Source: Macrolepiota albuminosa
Lineage: Eukaryota; Basidiomycota; Agaricomycetes; Agaricales; Agaricaceae
Assembly: GCA_027475525.1 (NCBI GenBank)
Contig: JAMWFC010000088.1
Coordinates: forward strand, 384,757 to 448,756
Direction of reading: 5' to 3'
Length of the DNA: 64,000 nucleotides
A model generated the notes under the pieces. That model was not told the DNA's origin, did no database searches, and saw nothing but the letters and a program-made list of their open reading frames with translations. The position numbers and the translations under genes were made by a program. Shown one piece after another: positions 1 through 11,083 of the stretch. Within the stretch, counting starts at the first letter, position 1. Each line of letters begins with the position of its first letter.

Positions 1-1775
1 GTGTTGTCAGACTTCAGAATGACGTGACAGTTGGCATAGCCCGCATTAATCAGGGTTTTTACAGCGAGGTCTACCGCCACCATCTCTGCCCAGCCTATGT
101 CCCGACCGTCGGATTTCCACCCTGTTTTCAAAGGCCATGCGAGCCATCTGCCGTCCAAAACCAACCCAATCCCCCAGGAAGTAGACGCATCGACAAACAA
201 ATCCACGTTCATGGGCTCGGGTGGCAGCTGAATTACGATTCCGCACCACTCCACGTCTAAAGTACGCCTCCACCACTCGATTTCTTCTAGCGCGGCTTTA
301 GGAGGATGATGGCGTAGAAAACGGCTAGAGTTTGTGGGGAAGGAAGCTCGAAAGGCATATAATGCGGGAAGATGTGAACGTCCCTGGGGTATGACCAGGC
401 ATGCGTGATTAAGGGTGCCAATCAAGGATTCGGTAGATTTCAGAGACAGGGAAGAAGCCGTAGACCATTCATCCAGCTTCGCCTTGTACTTCTGGCACTT
501 TTCTGAAGGCAAGGCGATGGTCCTGCGAGCGAGGGACCATTTGAAGCCGATGTATTTAAAGGTTTCTGAGAAAGGACAAAATTTGTCGGGAGCCCACGGC
601 CAGCCCAAATGAGCGGCCGTGGACCAAATAAGGGATTCATCGTAAGAAAAGCGAAGGGGTATCGTGTCCTGCAATGGGTAGCGGAAAAACACGAAGTCGT
701 CCACCTATTTGAGAATGTCATTGGCCCCCACATGTCGGAAGACTTGCACGATCGCATCTGCCACATGCCCAAAAATGCCTGGAGAGGAAGACGCACCAAA
801 ATTTAGTCGAAAGTCAAAGTGAATGAGACCATTGATCGACACCGCCAATAGCGGCCAATCAGCCGGGCGAGTGGGAATTATCCGAAAGGCGGCCTCGACG
901 TCAAATACCGCGACTTGTGTCCCGGCTGGAGCTTTTGCCACAAGGAGCAGACAATCGGCAAAGGTGCCCCAGTCGCACGGGAAGGCCGACAAATCTATCA
1001 AGGAATTTACGGAGGAAACATCGGAGTTTCTGCAAGGGAAGGAAAGGTCTAGCGTCACGCGTTGTTTTCCCCCTGCGCTTACAATAACGTTCAACGGTGC
1101 TGTACGAAAGGGGCCAAATAGCTGTTCTGCCTGTGAGGGAAGAAAACCGGGGGAAACCCGGCCAAGTTCTATTTCTTTGGAGTACTTCGAAATGAGAAAT
1201 TCACGTGCGTCTGATGATTTGTAGTGATTCGGAGGAATAAAAGTTTTATCAAGACGGAAGAAATTGAGACCAATGCTGAAACCATTGCGGAGGCCTTTCG
1301 GAACCTCTGCGAATTTGTCCAAGACCCCTGCATCACGTAAGGCAGTTTCCCACCTGTCCACGTGCAACGGGATGGACAATGGAAAGAGACGCTCAAGCGG
1401 CACATGCCTGTGCACCGTGAGCAGACGATCCACATAAGGAACAGACATGCACGTGAGTGCAAGCGGTGCCCCTGGAACAGGAAGCGAAACTATTGAATCC
1501 GAAGCACACAGAAGCGCCTGCTGGGGTCTTCCACACCCTCCCATCCTTGCGAAGGAATGTGGCATCACGCCGGCAGGCAATAAGTTTATGATCCGACGCT
1601 CCGCAGGCAATACATTTGGTGGTTCTGTGTGTCGAGCCTGAGCCAGGAAAGGAGTTGTTACTCGTGACGTCCTTGTCTTTTTGCCTGGGCAGAAAGGACT
1701 CCATCTGGGCAAGCCTAGTGTCGAGATGAGCGACCCTCGCCGCATGTTGCTGATTGAGGCATTCCTGCCAAACAT
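1..1775 (-). pseudogene. Reverse transcriptase - RNase H of DIRS element A
   Basis: The frame is open from 1775 down to a TAG at 705-707, and I translated it onward without further interruption to position 1. The TAG stands where element B has tryptophan, directly before the catalytic VDD, so TGG to TAG is the simplest reading. RT blocks before it include FGPFRTAPLNVI, LSFPCRNSD and the palm aspartate VFDVEAAFR. After it follow VDDFVFFR, a connection segment and RNase H with three acidic positions: the D of LFVDAS, the E of GRDIGWAE and the D of ILKSDN. The 5' part overlaps the gag zinc-finger region in another frame by about 380 nt, as in element B. The protein would be translated with or after gag to make cDNA in virus-like particles. 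No second disruption is seen in the visible part. Confidence 0.85.
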
Positions 1776-2560
1776 GAGAATGAAAGTCGTCCATGCGAAA
1801 GGTATGTGAGTCTAAGACAAAAAGGGAACGCAAGCGACGATTGTAATCAAAAACGACCTCAAACTGGACTTTGGCATCAGGAAGGTTCTTCAGATATTTA
1901 AAGTGCCCTTCGAAGGAGTCTGCAATTTCCAGGGCAAAAGGGCCACCCACCCCCTGATCCCCCTCAGCACGCAAGTGTTTGCGCATTGCTGCCACGAGGT
2001 TGGCACCTGCGCCGACCCACTCATCGAAAGACAACTTACTCTCCTTCAAAACATTGAAGGAGGCATTGGGGAGCCGCAATTTCCCATTGGAAATAACGAA
2101 TGCTGATTCGGGCGCTGGAGGTTCCCTGGCAGCACGACGACACGCATCATCGGTCAGAAGATCCAATGGGATGTATTCTAGCATTCCCGCCTCCAGAACT
2201 CTCTTGACCTTGTGTGGGAAAACCTTATCTGCGGAGGAGAGCTGTCGCCCAATGGTAGGAGGTCGACCATGCATGGTCCGGTTGGGTCGCGTCGCCTCAC
2301 TGTCAGCTTCTGCGCCCAAAAATATTCCCAGAGCCCGGATGGGGTCCTCGTTGAAACGAGGAAAGGCAGGCATAGTGGGGTCCCTGTTGCGGGTCTGTCT
2401 ATCCCCCGCTCGGGACCTGACAAGGGAACGATCCCAAGACTCCGCTCCAGATCCATGAGCTGGGCGAGTAGTCTGGAAACCTTGCTCTTGGATGGCAAGT
2501 AAATGTGTCTGCAAGGCTATGACGAATGAGCCTTGCGCGATCAATCGTGGAGTACGCTCA
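1393..2560 (-). CDS. DIRS element A gag, main exon (capsid-like plus zinc fingers)
   Basis: Open reading frame ending at 1393. It has a mixed helical gag-like middle part (KVKRVLEAGMLEYIPLDLL, then FDYNRRLRSLF) and two C-terminal zinc-binding stretches. The first is a CCHC knuckle CIACGASDHKLIAC. The second is a Cys-rich segment starting CFGFNSFASC and ending in CSLCGSSAHGAQAC. The same YIxL(x)nT pattern and zinc layout occur in element B gag (31100-33018), so homology is supported within this window. The upstream limit is inferred: the frame stays open to 2763 only through a minisatellite that I interpret as intron. A CTTAC branch-like motif followed by TTTGAG near 2560-2580 is a possible acceptor. 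Confidence 0.65.
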
Positions 2561-2585
2561 AATAGGACAAGGTAAGGTACTCCAG

Positions 2586-2760
2586 GGCCACGACATATAA
2601 CGATGGGCACATTAGGCCAATGATGTGGCACAGGAGGTCGCGACATATAACAATGCGGCACATTAGGCCAATGGCATGGCACAGGAGGCCACGACATAAA
2701 CAATGCGGCACATAAGGCCAATGACATAAAGCATAGAAGCACAGTAGGCCAGAAACGAGA
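2586..2760. repeat. ~50-bp minisatellite, about 3.5 units, in the gag intron of DIRS A
   Basis: Units begin at about 2586, 2636 and 2687, each opening with GG(C/T)C(A/G)CGACATA and containing GGCACAT(T/A)AGGCCAATG. A partial fourth unit follows. The array lies between the GTGAGT donor at 2895 and the resumed gag frame near 2560, so it probably sits inside an intron of about 330 nt. Confidence 0.75.
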
Positions 2761-2895
2761 CACATAAGGCCAGGTGGTATGAAGAAGGCATAGAAGAAGG
2801 AGGGCATATAAGGTAAAGTAGCGAGACTACCATAAATGCGCATACATCCAACAGAAAGCGTGACGACATGGTAACAGTCCAAAAGGTGTACTCAC

Positions 2896-3706
2896 CATGT
2901 CTGGAAACATTCTGACCATACGCCTGTAGAAAGGTCTGCAACTGGGCCTCTGTTAACATCACCACCTGTCCATCCTGATCCTCCCGCCTGTCCCAGTCGG
3001 TTCAGCGCAAATCCAAAGGCGAGCCGTCAAAAGATGGAGTTTGCTGAAGCCTCTCCCTCGAGGAGGCACGTTCTCTGGCTGGAGTGACGTAGTCTAAGGT
3101 GCCTCCCGAAGGCGGGGTTGACCTGGAACGGCGGGACGGTCCTCGAGGTGTTTCGGGCTCCTTAGGTAAAGGTACAGGGAAGACAGGAACGGCCTTGCTT
3201 ATGAAGTTGTCCACCGCCGCAGGTGTAATAGCTGCCGGCACCTCCGGAGATTCTCTTGCCATGGCCGGGCGAGATCGCTTAGACGCTCGAGGCTGCACCG
3301 GAGTGGGCGCCTGGTGGAATCTGGTGGCGCGATCCTCGTCGACAACCTCAGTCCTCGTTCTTTGTTTTGTGTTCTTCGCCTTATTCATAAGGGAGGGATC
3401 TGCGTCCTCCACCGTCGCCCCAGGCAAAAGCAGGCTAGGTACAATCTCTGTCTGGGGAACCAACGACGGCTGAGGTGCTGCCGAGCCAATCGAAGCAGGT
3501 GTTCCTGCATCGTTCATGGGCGCCTCGACACCACCAGCCCGCTCAGCTGCTAACTCCGTCACCCGCGCGTCTGGAGACGCTGCCTCGCATATGACTGAAG
3601 AAGGTTGTAATGTAAACACTGAGGTATAACCCGCTGGGACAGTAGCTCCTATCCGGCCCCAGGTTCTTTTCTCTCTTCCGGTCATGGTTCGGACAGATGG
3701 GACCAC
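2896..3706 (-). pseudogene. DIRS element A gag, N-terminal exon with nonsense codon
   Basis: A low-complexity, Pro/Ser/Arg-rich frame begins at the ATG at 3706 and stops at TGA 3002-3004. In the same frame it then continues through TDWDRREDQDGQ and LTEAQLQTFLQAYGQNV to CATG, followed by GTGAGT, a consensus splice donor with GT at 2895-2894. The TGA follows CGC and precedes ACC, so a former CGA (Arg) is likely. I read this as the first gag exon. The downstream exon is the 2560-1393 frame. The function of the disordered N-terminus is unknown. Confidence 0.55.
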
Positions 3707-4260
3707 GCAGTGCAGAAAGCGCTATCGAAAGATGAATTCTAGCTAAGGGCGTGAGCTGGTGGTTGCGGGTCAACAGATTCCAGTCACGCTTAGGTCACGT
3801 TTCAAAATGTATGCTACATTCATCCCGTGCCTCCTTTCTGTATCATGTCATTTGCTTTAGCTCCATTTAGCATGATCCTATTCATAGATCTTTCTTTCCC
3901 CTTTTAGTACTTCCCTGCATTCTATGCTTCTTTTCCTTTTCTCTTTTCAGTTGTGTCAAATCAGGCATTGTCAGATCTGATCTTGATCTAGATCATCACA
4001 ATGCTTCTTTTCCTTTTCTCTTTTCAGTTGTGTCAAATCAGGCATTGTCAGATCTGATCTTGATCTAGATCATCACAATTTGATCCCATTTTATCACTTC
4101 TGCCAGCTTCCATGCTTCCCCTCCCCATTACAGTGGTTGGACTATTGTTGAGCTGATAGTTTGAGCTGGTCCCTGCCTGTTGTTTTGTATTTTTTTGTGG
4201 ATGTTTTAGAGATATATTTTTGTTGAGACTGCTACCAGAAGGCGTACAGTTTTCAGCCTA
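3707..4260. other. Spacer between DIRS A and the Copia fragment
   Basis: The DIRS leader upstream of 3706 cannot be bounded. T-rich DNA follows, with the 77-bp duplication at 3924-4077. I see no credible coding sequence. Confidence 0.5.
3924..4077. repeat. 77-bp tandem duplication (likely assembly artefact)
   Basis: Identical copies at 3924-4000 and 4001-4077, with 2 extra matching bases by chance. It lies in non-coding DNA. The period is the same as at 21 other sites in the window. Confidence 0.95.
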
Positions 4261-4263
4261 TAA

Positions 4264-4545
4264 TTAAATGTTTATTTTGACTTCTGGTGCATGGTGTGTC
4301 TCTGACTGCTGGTACAGCGTCATATCAGTAGGCGTATTTGTTGATGTATTCTCAATCTGCTTAATCATTATTGGCTCATTCACAAAGTTGCATAAGGGCA
4401 TCTCTATTTGGATCTTGTAGTCATCATGCCTTTCAATAAATTGTACATGGTATGATTTGTCAATCTTTGTAGTGCAAAGATTGTAACATCTGTATGTTTT
4501 TGAGTTCATATTATATCTGACAAGAATGCATTCAATTCCATGCAT
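4264..4545 (-). pseudogene. Copia integrase C-terminal fragment
   Basis: 93-residue open frame containing YNMNSKTYRCYNLCTTKI, the pattern that follows the integrase core in Copia polyproteins (a Gly/Tyr segment, then YRCYNP-type residues before the linker to RT). It ends before any RT motif. The frame between this piece and the integrase core (5058-4861) is broken. Confidence 0.65.
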
Positions 4546-4860
4546 GTTGATCTTAGGGTTATAGTGACTCTGAATGAGTACAAAGGCTCAACAGCCTATC
4601 TTCCTCATATAGGAATAGTCAGGTGCATGTCTATGCCATAATTGGAAGAGAGTTATTTCTTTTAAGGACTTTGTGGGGGTTTTCTGATGCAGATAGGAAG
4701 CTATTAAATAGAATTCATTCCACATTGACTCAGAATATTTTGCAGCTATCCTCATAGTCCTGGCCTTCTCTTATAGTGTACGGTGCATATGTTCAACTCT
4801 GCCTATGTGCTGTGATGTATATAGTGCACCAAGCTGTTGTCTCAACCCTATAGATTAGAG

Positions 4861-5058
4861 CTATTTTTCCATTTGATGGTTTTTGAATTTCCCATCATTA
4901 CCAGTGTGATAAGTACTAACACATTTGCCAGTTTCAAGCTCTCTTGCCTTTTTCCAAGCTTGTAAGACCACCAGTGCTTTGCCTTTTGATCTGAGAGGGA
5001 TTGACCACAACATGTTGGTATAATCATCAACCATATCCATAATATATCTATTGCCCAT
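4861..5058 (-). pseudogene. Copia integrase core fragment
   Basis: 65-residue frame with GNRYIMDMVDDYTNMLWSIP, matching the first catalytic Asp block (VDDYTR-like, then a W-x-x-PL strand) of Copia integrases, followed by LRSKGKALVVLQAWKKA. The second Asp and Glu of the triad are not preserved in one frame. An overlapping frame (4848-5072) is a shadow. Confidence 0.65.
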
Positions 5059-5376
5059 TCATGACTGTACATGCACAGGTCCTGCCAGATCTATCCATAT
5101 AACCTCAAGCTTCTTGGTTGTCTTGTGCTCTTCCTACCATACGTTTGGAACTGGTGTTTTTATTTGTTTTCTGAGAATACAAACATCACACTTAGATTGT
5201 ATAAAGAGTGGGAAGGACAGCATACCTGGAAGCTGGCCATTGCAAGCTATGGTGGCTATGACTTGGTAGTTCATGTGACCAAGCCACCAGTGCCAAGTGT
5301 TGAGTTTAATGGGTTGCTGGGAGGCAGTGAGTACATGTTCTGCCAGGGCTGCCTGTAAGTTTAATGTGTATAGTCA

Positions 5377-5730
5377 TCAGCCAGATATGAAGGGTCCTGA
5401 GGCCAATAGCGTTTTGCTGTTGCTGTTGAGAATAGTGATGCCAAGATGATTAAAGGTGTTGATGGCATTCATGCCAGTGACCAGGGCAGAAACAAATATC
5501 AGTTGGACTGTCAAAGTTGGTATATACAAGGCATTCTCCAATATGATTTTGGCTCTGTTCTGGATGTGGAGGCAGATTCTTCCTATGTCAACTGCATTTA
5601 TAAATAATCTTTCAATTCTTTTTATTGCATATGGGGGAATGGCCTGTAAGGAGACAAAGTTCAACTTGCATGGCAAGATATGTATAGTGGCCCCTGAATC
5701 AAGATAAAATGGTTTCTTGTTCAGAGACAC
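5377..5730 (-). pseudogene. Copia aspartic protease fragment
   Basis: 117-residue frame with FYLDSGATIHILP, the Copia protease active site (D-S-G-A-T-x-H). It is followed by a conserved LENALYIPTLTVQLIFVSAL segment typical of the protease-integrase linker. It begins directly after an upstream break. The best-preserved part of the Copia relic. Confidence 0.8.
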
Positions 5731-6099
5731 CAGGGTGGTTCATTCTGACTAGTTAAGTGGTTCAATTGCTGTAGTAGCAAGTATGGTCTTGCAGTCTCCA
5801 GCAGCATTGTCATTCTAGTTGACAGATGTTCTGAGATCATCACTAGTGTCATTTATGTTGTCTTCAATCACCATGAACCCCTGATATTCAAGAATTTGGT
5901 AGAATTGGTTGAGACAGTAGTTGATGCAACACCAGCAAATTCAGATGTGTTAGCTTTATTGGTGTCAACCTGGATCTTTTGTAGTTGAGATGCATCAACT
6001 ATATAAGCCTGCCCATCAAGTCCTTTGACTGCAATACCAATCTTTGCATTATTCTCTGATGCTCCTCCTGCTTTGGAGTTTTTGGCTGTCTTCCCTTCT

Positions 6100-6733
6100 C
6101 CTTACACTGCTAGTCATGCAGCATTTGATTCTTTTATCATCTTGCCTGCCATCCCCCCTTTAGGCTTGATGCACCAGAGTTTGGTGTGCCTGCAACAAGA
6201 GAGTCTGAGCTTGAAGCACACTTTGCAGCAGAGGTAACTAAGGCCATGGTCGTGGGTATGAGTGGTGGACTTAGTGACCAAGGCTGTGTTGGAGAACTTG
6301 GTAAGGGTTGTGAGGCTGTCAATTATCTGGAACAGTTTGCAAATATTGCTAGACATGTATGGTTTGTCCTTGGTCAAGTCAGCAAGCCTATGTGAGACTT
6401 GAGCTTAGACAGACTCAAAGGATCTGTTGTTAATGGAATTGAACAGGGCAATATACTTTAGCAAGTTCTTGTTTATAATACCTATAGCAAAAGCCCAATC
6501 AATAAGATTGCATTTCTTTTGGGCCATGGTCTCCATGAATTAAGGCAACTTGCTTGACAGGTCCTTTCTGGTGTGCTCTGGCTTTCAACATGTCGTAGCA
6601 TTCTTTGACTGTGCCATCTGTCACCAGGCTCTCTTGCTCAGCATCTGATATGGCCACACAGATGATGCCAATAATTAAACCATTGTTGTTCAGCCAATTT
6701 GCATATGCAATGAGTTTAGCATCAGAGTCAGGC
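6100..6733 (-). pseudogene. Copia gag, zinc-knuckle half
   Basis: Broken minus-strand frames include a degraded CCHC knuckle ending GHTKLWC-like (seen as CCRHTKLWCIKPKGGMAGK). Further upstream come a helical gag segment with WAFAIGIINKN and YIALFNSINNRSFESV, and the DAEQESLVTDGTVKECYDML block of Copia UBN2-type gag. Several stops interrupt it. Confidence 0.65.
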
Positions 6734-7496
6734 TGTCACGACCCCTCCCCTCCGGATCCATCCCAGAACACCCCCAGAACCCCATCCAGGACCCTCCCTC
6801 CAACTCCACAGAATGCGCCCTGCCATCATATGCATCAAAGACTGCCATCACCCTGCACCCCCCAGCAATCCTGCATCACAGACCCGGGATCAACCGCCAT
6901 CAACCCCCAATCAACGACCAGATCACACCAACCGCTTCTAGGCCATCATGCATCACATATTACGGCTTCCTCCACGCCAATTGATCGCGTGCTCCACACG
7001 TGCAATCCCAGTATATAGTCCCTCTCCTGCTACTCAATGCCTCCTGGAACTTATCTCAGACACCCCAGAACCCCAAAGACCTAGACCCGGCTCCATAGTA
7101 CTTATAGTGTAGCTCCCCGTTGTATTTGCTAGTCTTGATATTACACTTGTTTGCTTGCATGCCCCTTTGACTGACTGGTACGCCTGATTGGTACGCTTTG
7201 ACTGGCACACTCAAATTATTCACGTGCTCCTAAGACTGGTATGCACTTCACAACTTAAACTTTACTAACCGAGTCTCATCTTAGAACCTCCAGTTCTCGA
7301 CTCGACTCAAACCCTCTTAACTCTTTGCCCCCCACCCGATCCCCAGACTAAGTTCCCTATCCTGGGAATCCCCTATTCGTGTCTTGAACCCCAAAAGCTC
7401 AGTCCGGAGTTCCAGACACCCAAGTACACATAGATAAAGTCCACCTCGTAAGGGCGTTGCTTTCCCAGAAAGCCCCCGATTCAGCAGAACCTGACA
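6734..7496 (+). mobile_element. Solo LTR of the Gypsy-1 family (diverged)
   Basis: 763 bp beginning TGTCACGACC and ending GAACCTGACA. It aligns end to end with the Gypsy-1 LTRs (14118-14871 and 24482-25234) but with many C/T and G/A differences. It is flanked by a perfect 5-bp target duplication CAGGC (6729-6733 and 7497-7501), so it is a complete solo LTR left by LTR-LTR recombination. It sits in the gag of the Copia relic. Confidence 0.95.
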
Positions 7497-7830
7497 CAGG
7501 CTAGGTGATCAAACAATCAGGTTTTATTTTGGGCATGAAGATGTATTGATCCAAGCTGCTTTGCTGGAGGAATATTTCCAGCTTTGTGGACCACTTTATG
7601 AGTTTCCCCATTGTTTGATTGAAAAGGGTCTTGAAAGCCAGCCAGTAGGCATTCAGCTTAGCAGGGCAGATTTACAGGTATATGGTGTTGTTAGAAGTTA
7701 TAGAGAACATGGAGGGGGATTTGGTCTCTGCTGGGAGGACAGTCAAAGAAGTAGGACCAGTTCATCTGAAAACAATATAGATGGAACAAAGCATCCTTAA
7801 AATTGCATGAAAATAGGATCAGTTGTCCTG
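7497..7830 (-). pseudogene. Copia gag, N-terminal part
   Basis: Right of the solo LTR the minus strand encodes AKLNAYWLAFKTLFNQ and LEIFLQQSSLDQYIFMPKI, a Copia gag N-terminus (a short W-containing helix, then a leucine-rich segment). It then runs into the segment on the other side of the LTR. Stops are present. Confidence 0.55.
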
Positions 7831-8245
7831 TTGTTATAGGTGATCAATCAGGGATCCAGGATCCAGGACCCAAGAGGTGATAGGTGTGATAGAACAATAG
7901 ATTCTGATGTGTGATGATTAGTTGACACAGTAAAGGCCCATAACCTGTTAGAATTAATGTCCTGATTCTTCACCTATACAGATTAATGTAAGTTACTTGT
8001 CTAGGTGCAATAGTCAGTACAGTATAAGTGTTTAATGTGTGCATTCTGACTCACTCTCAGATCTGTATAAAGAACTGAGGATGTCATATAGTAAGTATAT
8101 GTATTTATATGTAGCATAACAAAGGAAGGTGCAGAGAAAGAGTAGACAAAGATGAACAATGGATAGAATGAAGAAAGATACCAAATGGTGATGAGTGTGA
8201 TATATGATGTGGGGGAAATGTGATGGGGTTTCTGGTGTGATGCCA
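7831..8245. other. Unassigned AT-rich spacer
   Basis: No convincing coding sequence. The minus-strand frames here (8001-8249) are low-complexity shadows at the edge of the gag fragment that follows. Confidence 0.4.
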
Positions 8246-8838
8246 ACATTTATGACTTCCTCCAAATAGGGAGAAAGTACTAGTTTCACTAGAATTGGTA
8301 TACTGGAGATCAAATTTGCTCTCTCTGGTGTTGAGGCAGCTGAGCCTTGACTAGCTTTCTGGTACATATATGCTTGGGCTTCAAGCTCAAAAATCTGAAT
8401 ATACAAATTGATATATTCAATTGTATTTGACTGAGGTATACTATCACCTCAGGTTTGTATTAAATATGTGTTTTAGTACATACAATCTTAATCAAGCATG
8501 TGTTGTGTTCTTTATTATTCTTGGATACCTCTTCCATAGCATGGCACACTAAACTTGCAAGGTGGATTCAATTTGTCCACCTTCCTCATCATCAGAAGTC
8601 TCATCTTCCCAGTGCACTGCTGGGGTCCTCTGCTCAGGGATGGTAGCTCCCTGAGTCACTACATTCTCCTGTTGCTGCTGTATCATTTGAGTGGACTCAG
8701 TTGGAACTCTCTAACTGCCTATATCCAATCTCAGCATTTAAGTATGATGAAGGTCTATGACCTTCAGTAGGGCTATGAATACTACTTCAGGCCTGAGACT
8801 GTTGCACTGGCCTCCTGGGCTGCATGTAGAGTGCATTG
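8246..8838 (-). pseudogene. Gag fragment related to Gypsy-2
   Basis: The minus strand encodes IFELEAQAYMYQKASQGSAA and further residues colinear with Gypsy-2 gag at 52860-53520 (there ILELEAQAYMYRKANQGSAV). The upstream acidic region is also matched at nucleotide level (for example the stretch around 8580-8660 against 53290-53370). It is diverged and frame-broken, and ends at the LTR-B copy at 8839. Confidence 0.75.
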
Positions 8839-9362
8839 TGTCAGGAGACTTCTCATTTCTTCCTTTTTTCACTCTTTATTCCTTTATTCTCCCTTTATTC
8901 ATTTCTTTATTTCTGCTGTCATTCTTTTACTTTACTGCTTTTATTTTTTCAACACTATCTATTAGTATTATTCTTAGTCCTTCAGGTGCTCTGATTCTTT
9001 AGCTATCATTCAGACAAGTATGGGCCCTTTAGCACTACATACAGATTGCTTACATAAGCTGGAGTTTGTCTTTCTGACCTCCAAAGTCTGAAGTTTTTCT
9101 GCCTTATTTGTGTGCTTGTTTATTTAGGCAATTTTCAAGTTTTTAAGGTTCTGTTGTCCTGTACAGATGTTTTTCATGCTTCAGAGGCTCCAGAAGCATC
9201 CAATCTGGCATAGAGAATCTTTAGACTTGTTCTCTTTGGATCTCCCTTCTGCCAAGTGAGTAGTTATTATGATATTGTTAGTATATACTCTGTTATACTT
9301 TGGATCTTCCTCTGCCAGCTGTGCGACTGAGCCATATGTAGTCTCTAGAGGTTACCTTTACA
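8839..9362 (+). mobile_element. LTR-B family copy (full length, 524 bp)
   Basis: Begins TGTCAGGAGACTTC and ends CCTTTACA. It aligns with the LTR-B copies at 57515-58090, 59235-59704 (reverse), 13825-14117 plus 25235-25444 (reverse), and 36638-36849 plus 55256-55564. Flanks are CATTG and CAAAT, so no target duplication is visible. Left and right neighbours are fragments of different elements. Confidence 0.85.
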
Positions 9363-10330
9363 CAAATCAAGCAGGCTTCATAAAAGGTAGGAAAATCAAT
9401 GATCAAACTGAGCTAGCAAAGATGGCTGTTGAATGATGCAGAACAACTGAAACAAATGGACTGATTGTCTGACTTGATCAAGAGAAGACCTACAATAGAA
9501 TATTGCACAAGTTTTTTTGAAAGTCAACGAACAAGTTTGGTCTGCCAAAGAATTTCATAAAAACAGTAAAATATCTGTATGTGAATGCACACACCAGAGT
9601 AATCCTAAACAGAGAGATTAGCAGGACCTTCCAAGTCAAATAGAGAATCAAACAGGAAGATCCCCTTTCCTGTCTGCTTTTCAACATAGTGATAGAGTCC
9701 CTAGTGCTAATGCTGTGCAACTCAGAGCAGAGCATTAAAAACCAAAGAGAAATAGCCATGTTCTTCACAGACAACACAACTATATATTTTGCACAAGATA
9801 ATAGTTTTGAACACCTCAAATCAATCCTGAGGAAGTAGTATAAGACCTCAGGAGCAAAATTCTATATATCTAAGATAGTAATTGTCTCAATGAACACACA
9901 TGAATTTAGAGATAGAATAACCACAACACAAAAGAACAAGCCAGAAAGCCGAGGGATACTGGCAGACATAAAGATAGCCCAAGATAGAGAACTGATGCAC
10001 TTCCTAGGAGCCTTCATAGGCAATTATGTAGACAATGTCAGCATGTGGATCCCAACTGTAGATAAGATAGAAAGAGATCTAAAAAGATGGAACAGAGGCA
10101 ACTCTTGAATGGAAGGCAGGAGACTCATAGTACATATGGTAATAGGCAAAAGAATCCAGTACAGAACTAGGGTACAAGGAATGCCCAATTTGAGGTTTCA
10201 GCTGCTGTGGAGGAGCTGACAGAAAAAAATGAGACAACAATTTTATTGTTGATGACATTGAGAAGAGCTGTGAGAGTAGCAGAGAATAGAGAGGAGAAGT
10301 CTTGGAAGTCCCCAGAGAGGCAGAAGGGAT
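9363..10330 (+). pseudogene. LINE reverse transcriptase fragment
   Basis: The plus strand reads, across many stops, QAGFIKGRKINDQTELAK, LDQEKTYNRI, GLPKNFIKTVKYLYVN, KQEDPLSCLLFNIVIESL and FFTDNTTIY. These are the RT blocks of a non-LTR element (QAGF-PGR, LDQEKAYD, GVRQGDPLS, FADDT). The parallel, better-preserved LINE is at 36850-42236 on the minus strand. The catalytic FADD has become FTDN. The 3' part (10090-10330) still shows a few family residues. Confidence 0.75.
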
Positions 10331-10429
10331 GCTTTTAGGCTAAAAAAAAGTAATTACACACTAGCTTAGATCTTGGAACAACTAGAACCCTATGAGATGA
10401 TAGAGGTATGAGATCAAGAAACACACTCA

Positions 10430-11083
10430 CATAGACACTAAAACAGAATATGGCATCAAAGTAGTATGTTCATATATTGTAGCAGAATTTACTATACCAT
10501 AGCAGAATTCTACAATATGCTGCATTATATGGCCTAGCAGATTTGTATAGTTGCTATGCTGGCCATAGATTTTTGGGCAGCAGATAATAGATGTAAGAGA
10601 AATGCTTAACATCTGTGGAACTATTTCCACAGAGCCAGCAGTGCAAGTGATATGTGAGAATCAAGCAAGTATAGAGACAGATAAGAGTCAGGCAAGGGAC
10701 CAACAAAGCTAACTGAGAGGTCAGATGTCATTAAAGAGCTTACAGTTGGTTCAATAGATAGGCTAGGAGAATATTGCTATTGTTTAGCCTGGAGATATTC
10801 TATCTACAAGCTGCTTTTATATACTACATTGGTGGCTATGCCATTACTTTATTACTAATACTGTTTAATTAATCAGGCCCCAGTATGTAATAAAGTATGA
10901 CTAACAATAATTGATGCTGAGTAAGATCTATGCATAGGACTTATCAAGGCTGACTACTAGAAAACAGAAGAGGATAGGGTGGGCTGAGTAGTTATTTGGA
11001 TGTACTAAGAGCAGGCAGGCATATGATCAGACTAAGATTGTAATAGGGTTGGACATGGTCTGGAGACTGGTCTCCCAACAACA
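10430..11083 (-). repeat. Dispersed repeat D (Gypsy leader and gag start), reverse copy
   Basis: The reverse complement of about 10670-11000 matches 55760-56110 over several hundred bases, for example the segment around CAATTATTGTTAG and the coding start around TTGCCTGACTCTT. At 55565-56560 the repeat continues into a retroviral-type gag, so this is probably the 5' region of the same Gypsy family, more decayed. Confidence 0.6.

Larger units (their letters stand above)
1..3706 (-). mobile_element. DIRS-type retrotransposon A, 5' two-thirds, truncated by window start
   Basis: Minus-strand element with gag (3706 to 1393) followed by an overlapping RT/RNase H frame (1775 to 1). The tyrosine recombinase expected downstream in this class would lie beyond position 1. 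I assign it to the DIRS-like class because its RT and gag resemble those of element B (30989-36191), which does have a tyrosine recombinase. Shared features are the RT tryptophan-VDD motif, the RNase H block GRDIGWAE and a gag zinc region ending in HGAQAC. The copy is defective, with at least two in-frame nonsense codons (3002-3004 and 705-707). Terminal repeats were not identified. Confidence 0.8.
4261..7830 (-). mobile_element. Degenerate Ty1/Copia element (gag, protease, integrase), interrupted by a solo LTR
   Basis: On the minus strand the order is gag (about 7800 to 6100), protease (5730-5377), integrase core (5058-4861) and integrase C-terminal segment (4545-4264), the Copia order. No reverse transcriptase is visible downstream, so the copy is truncated. 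Frames are broken by many stops. The gag is split by the solo LTR at 6734-7496: removing it and one CAGGC restores a continuous frame reading from DCLIT across a TAG into PDSDAKLIAYANWL. The element is older than the Gypsy LTR inside it. Confidence 0.8.

Noticed and set aside
440..799. 119-codon minus-strand ORF as a separate gene
   Set aside because: It is an off-frame shadow of the RT frame, which I followed through the TAG at 705-707.
2586..2760. CRISPR-like array
   Set aside because: No constant repeat with unique spacers; degenerate minisatellite in a eukaryotic transposon.
2541..2882. Cysteine/methionine-rich frames (113 and 100 codons) as small secreted proteins
   Set aside because: They are translations of the 50-bp minisatellite in the presumed gag intron.
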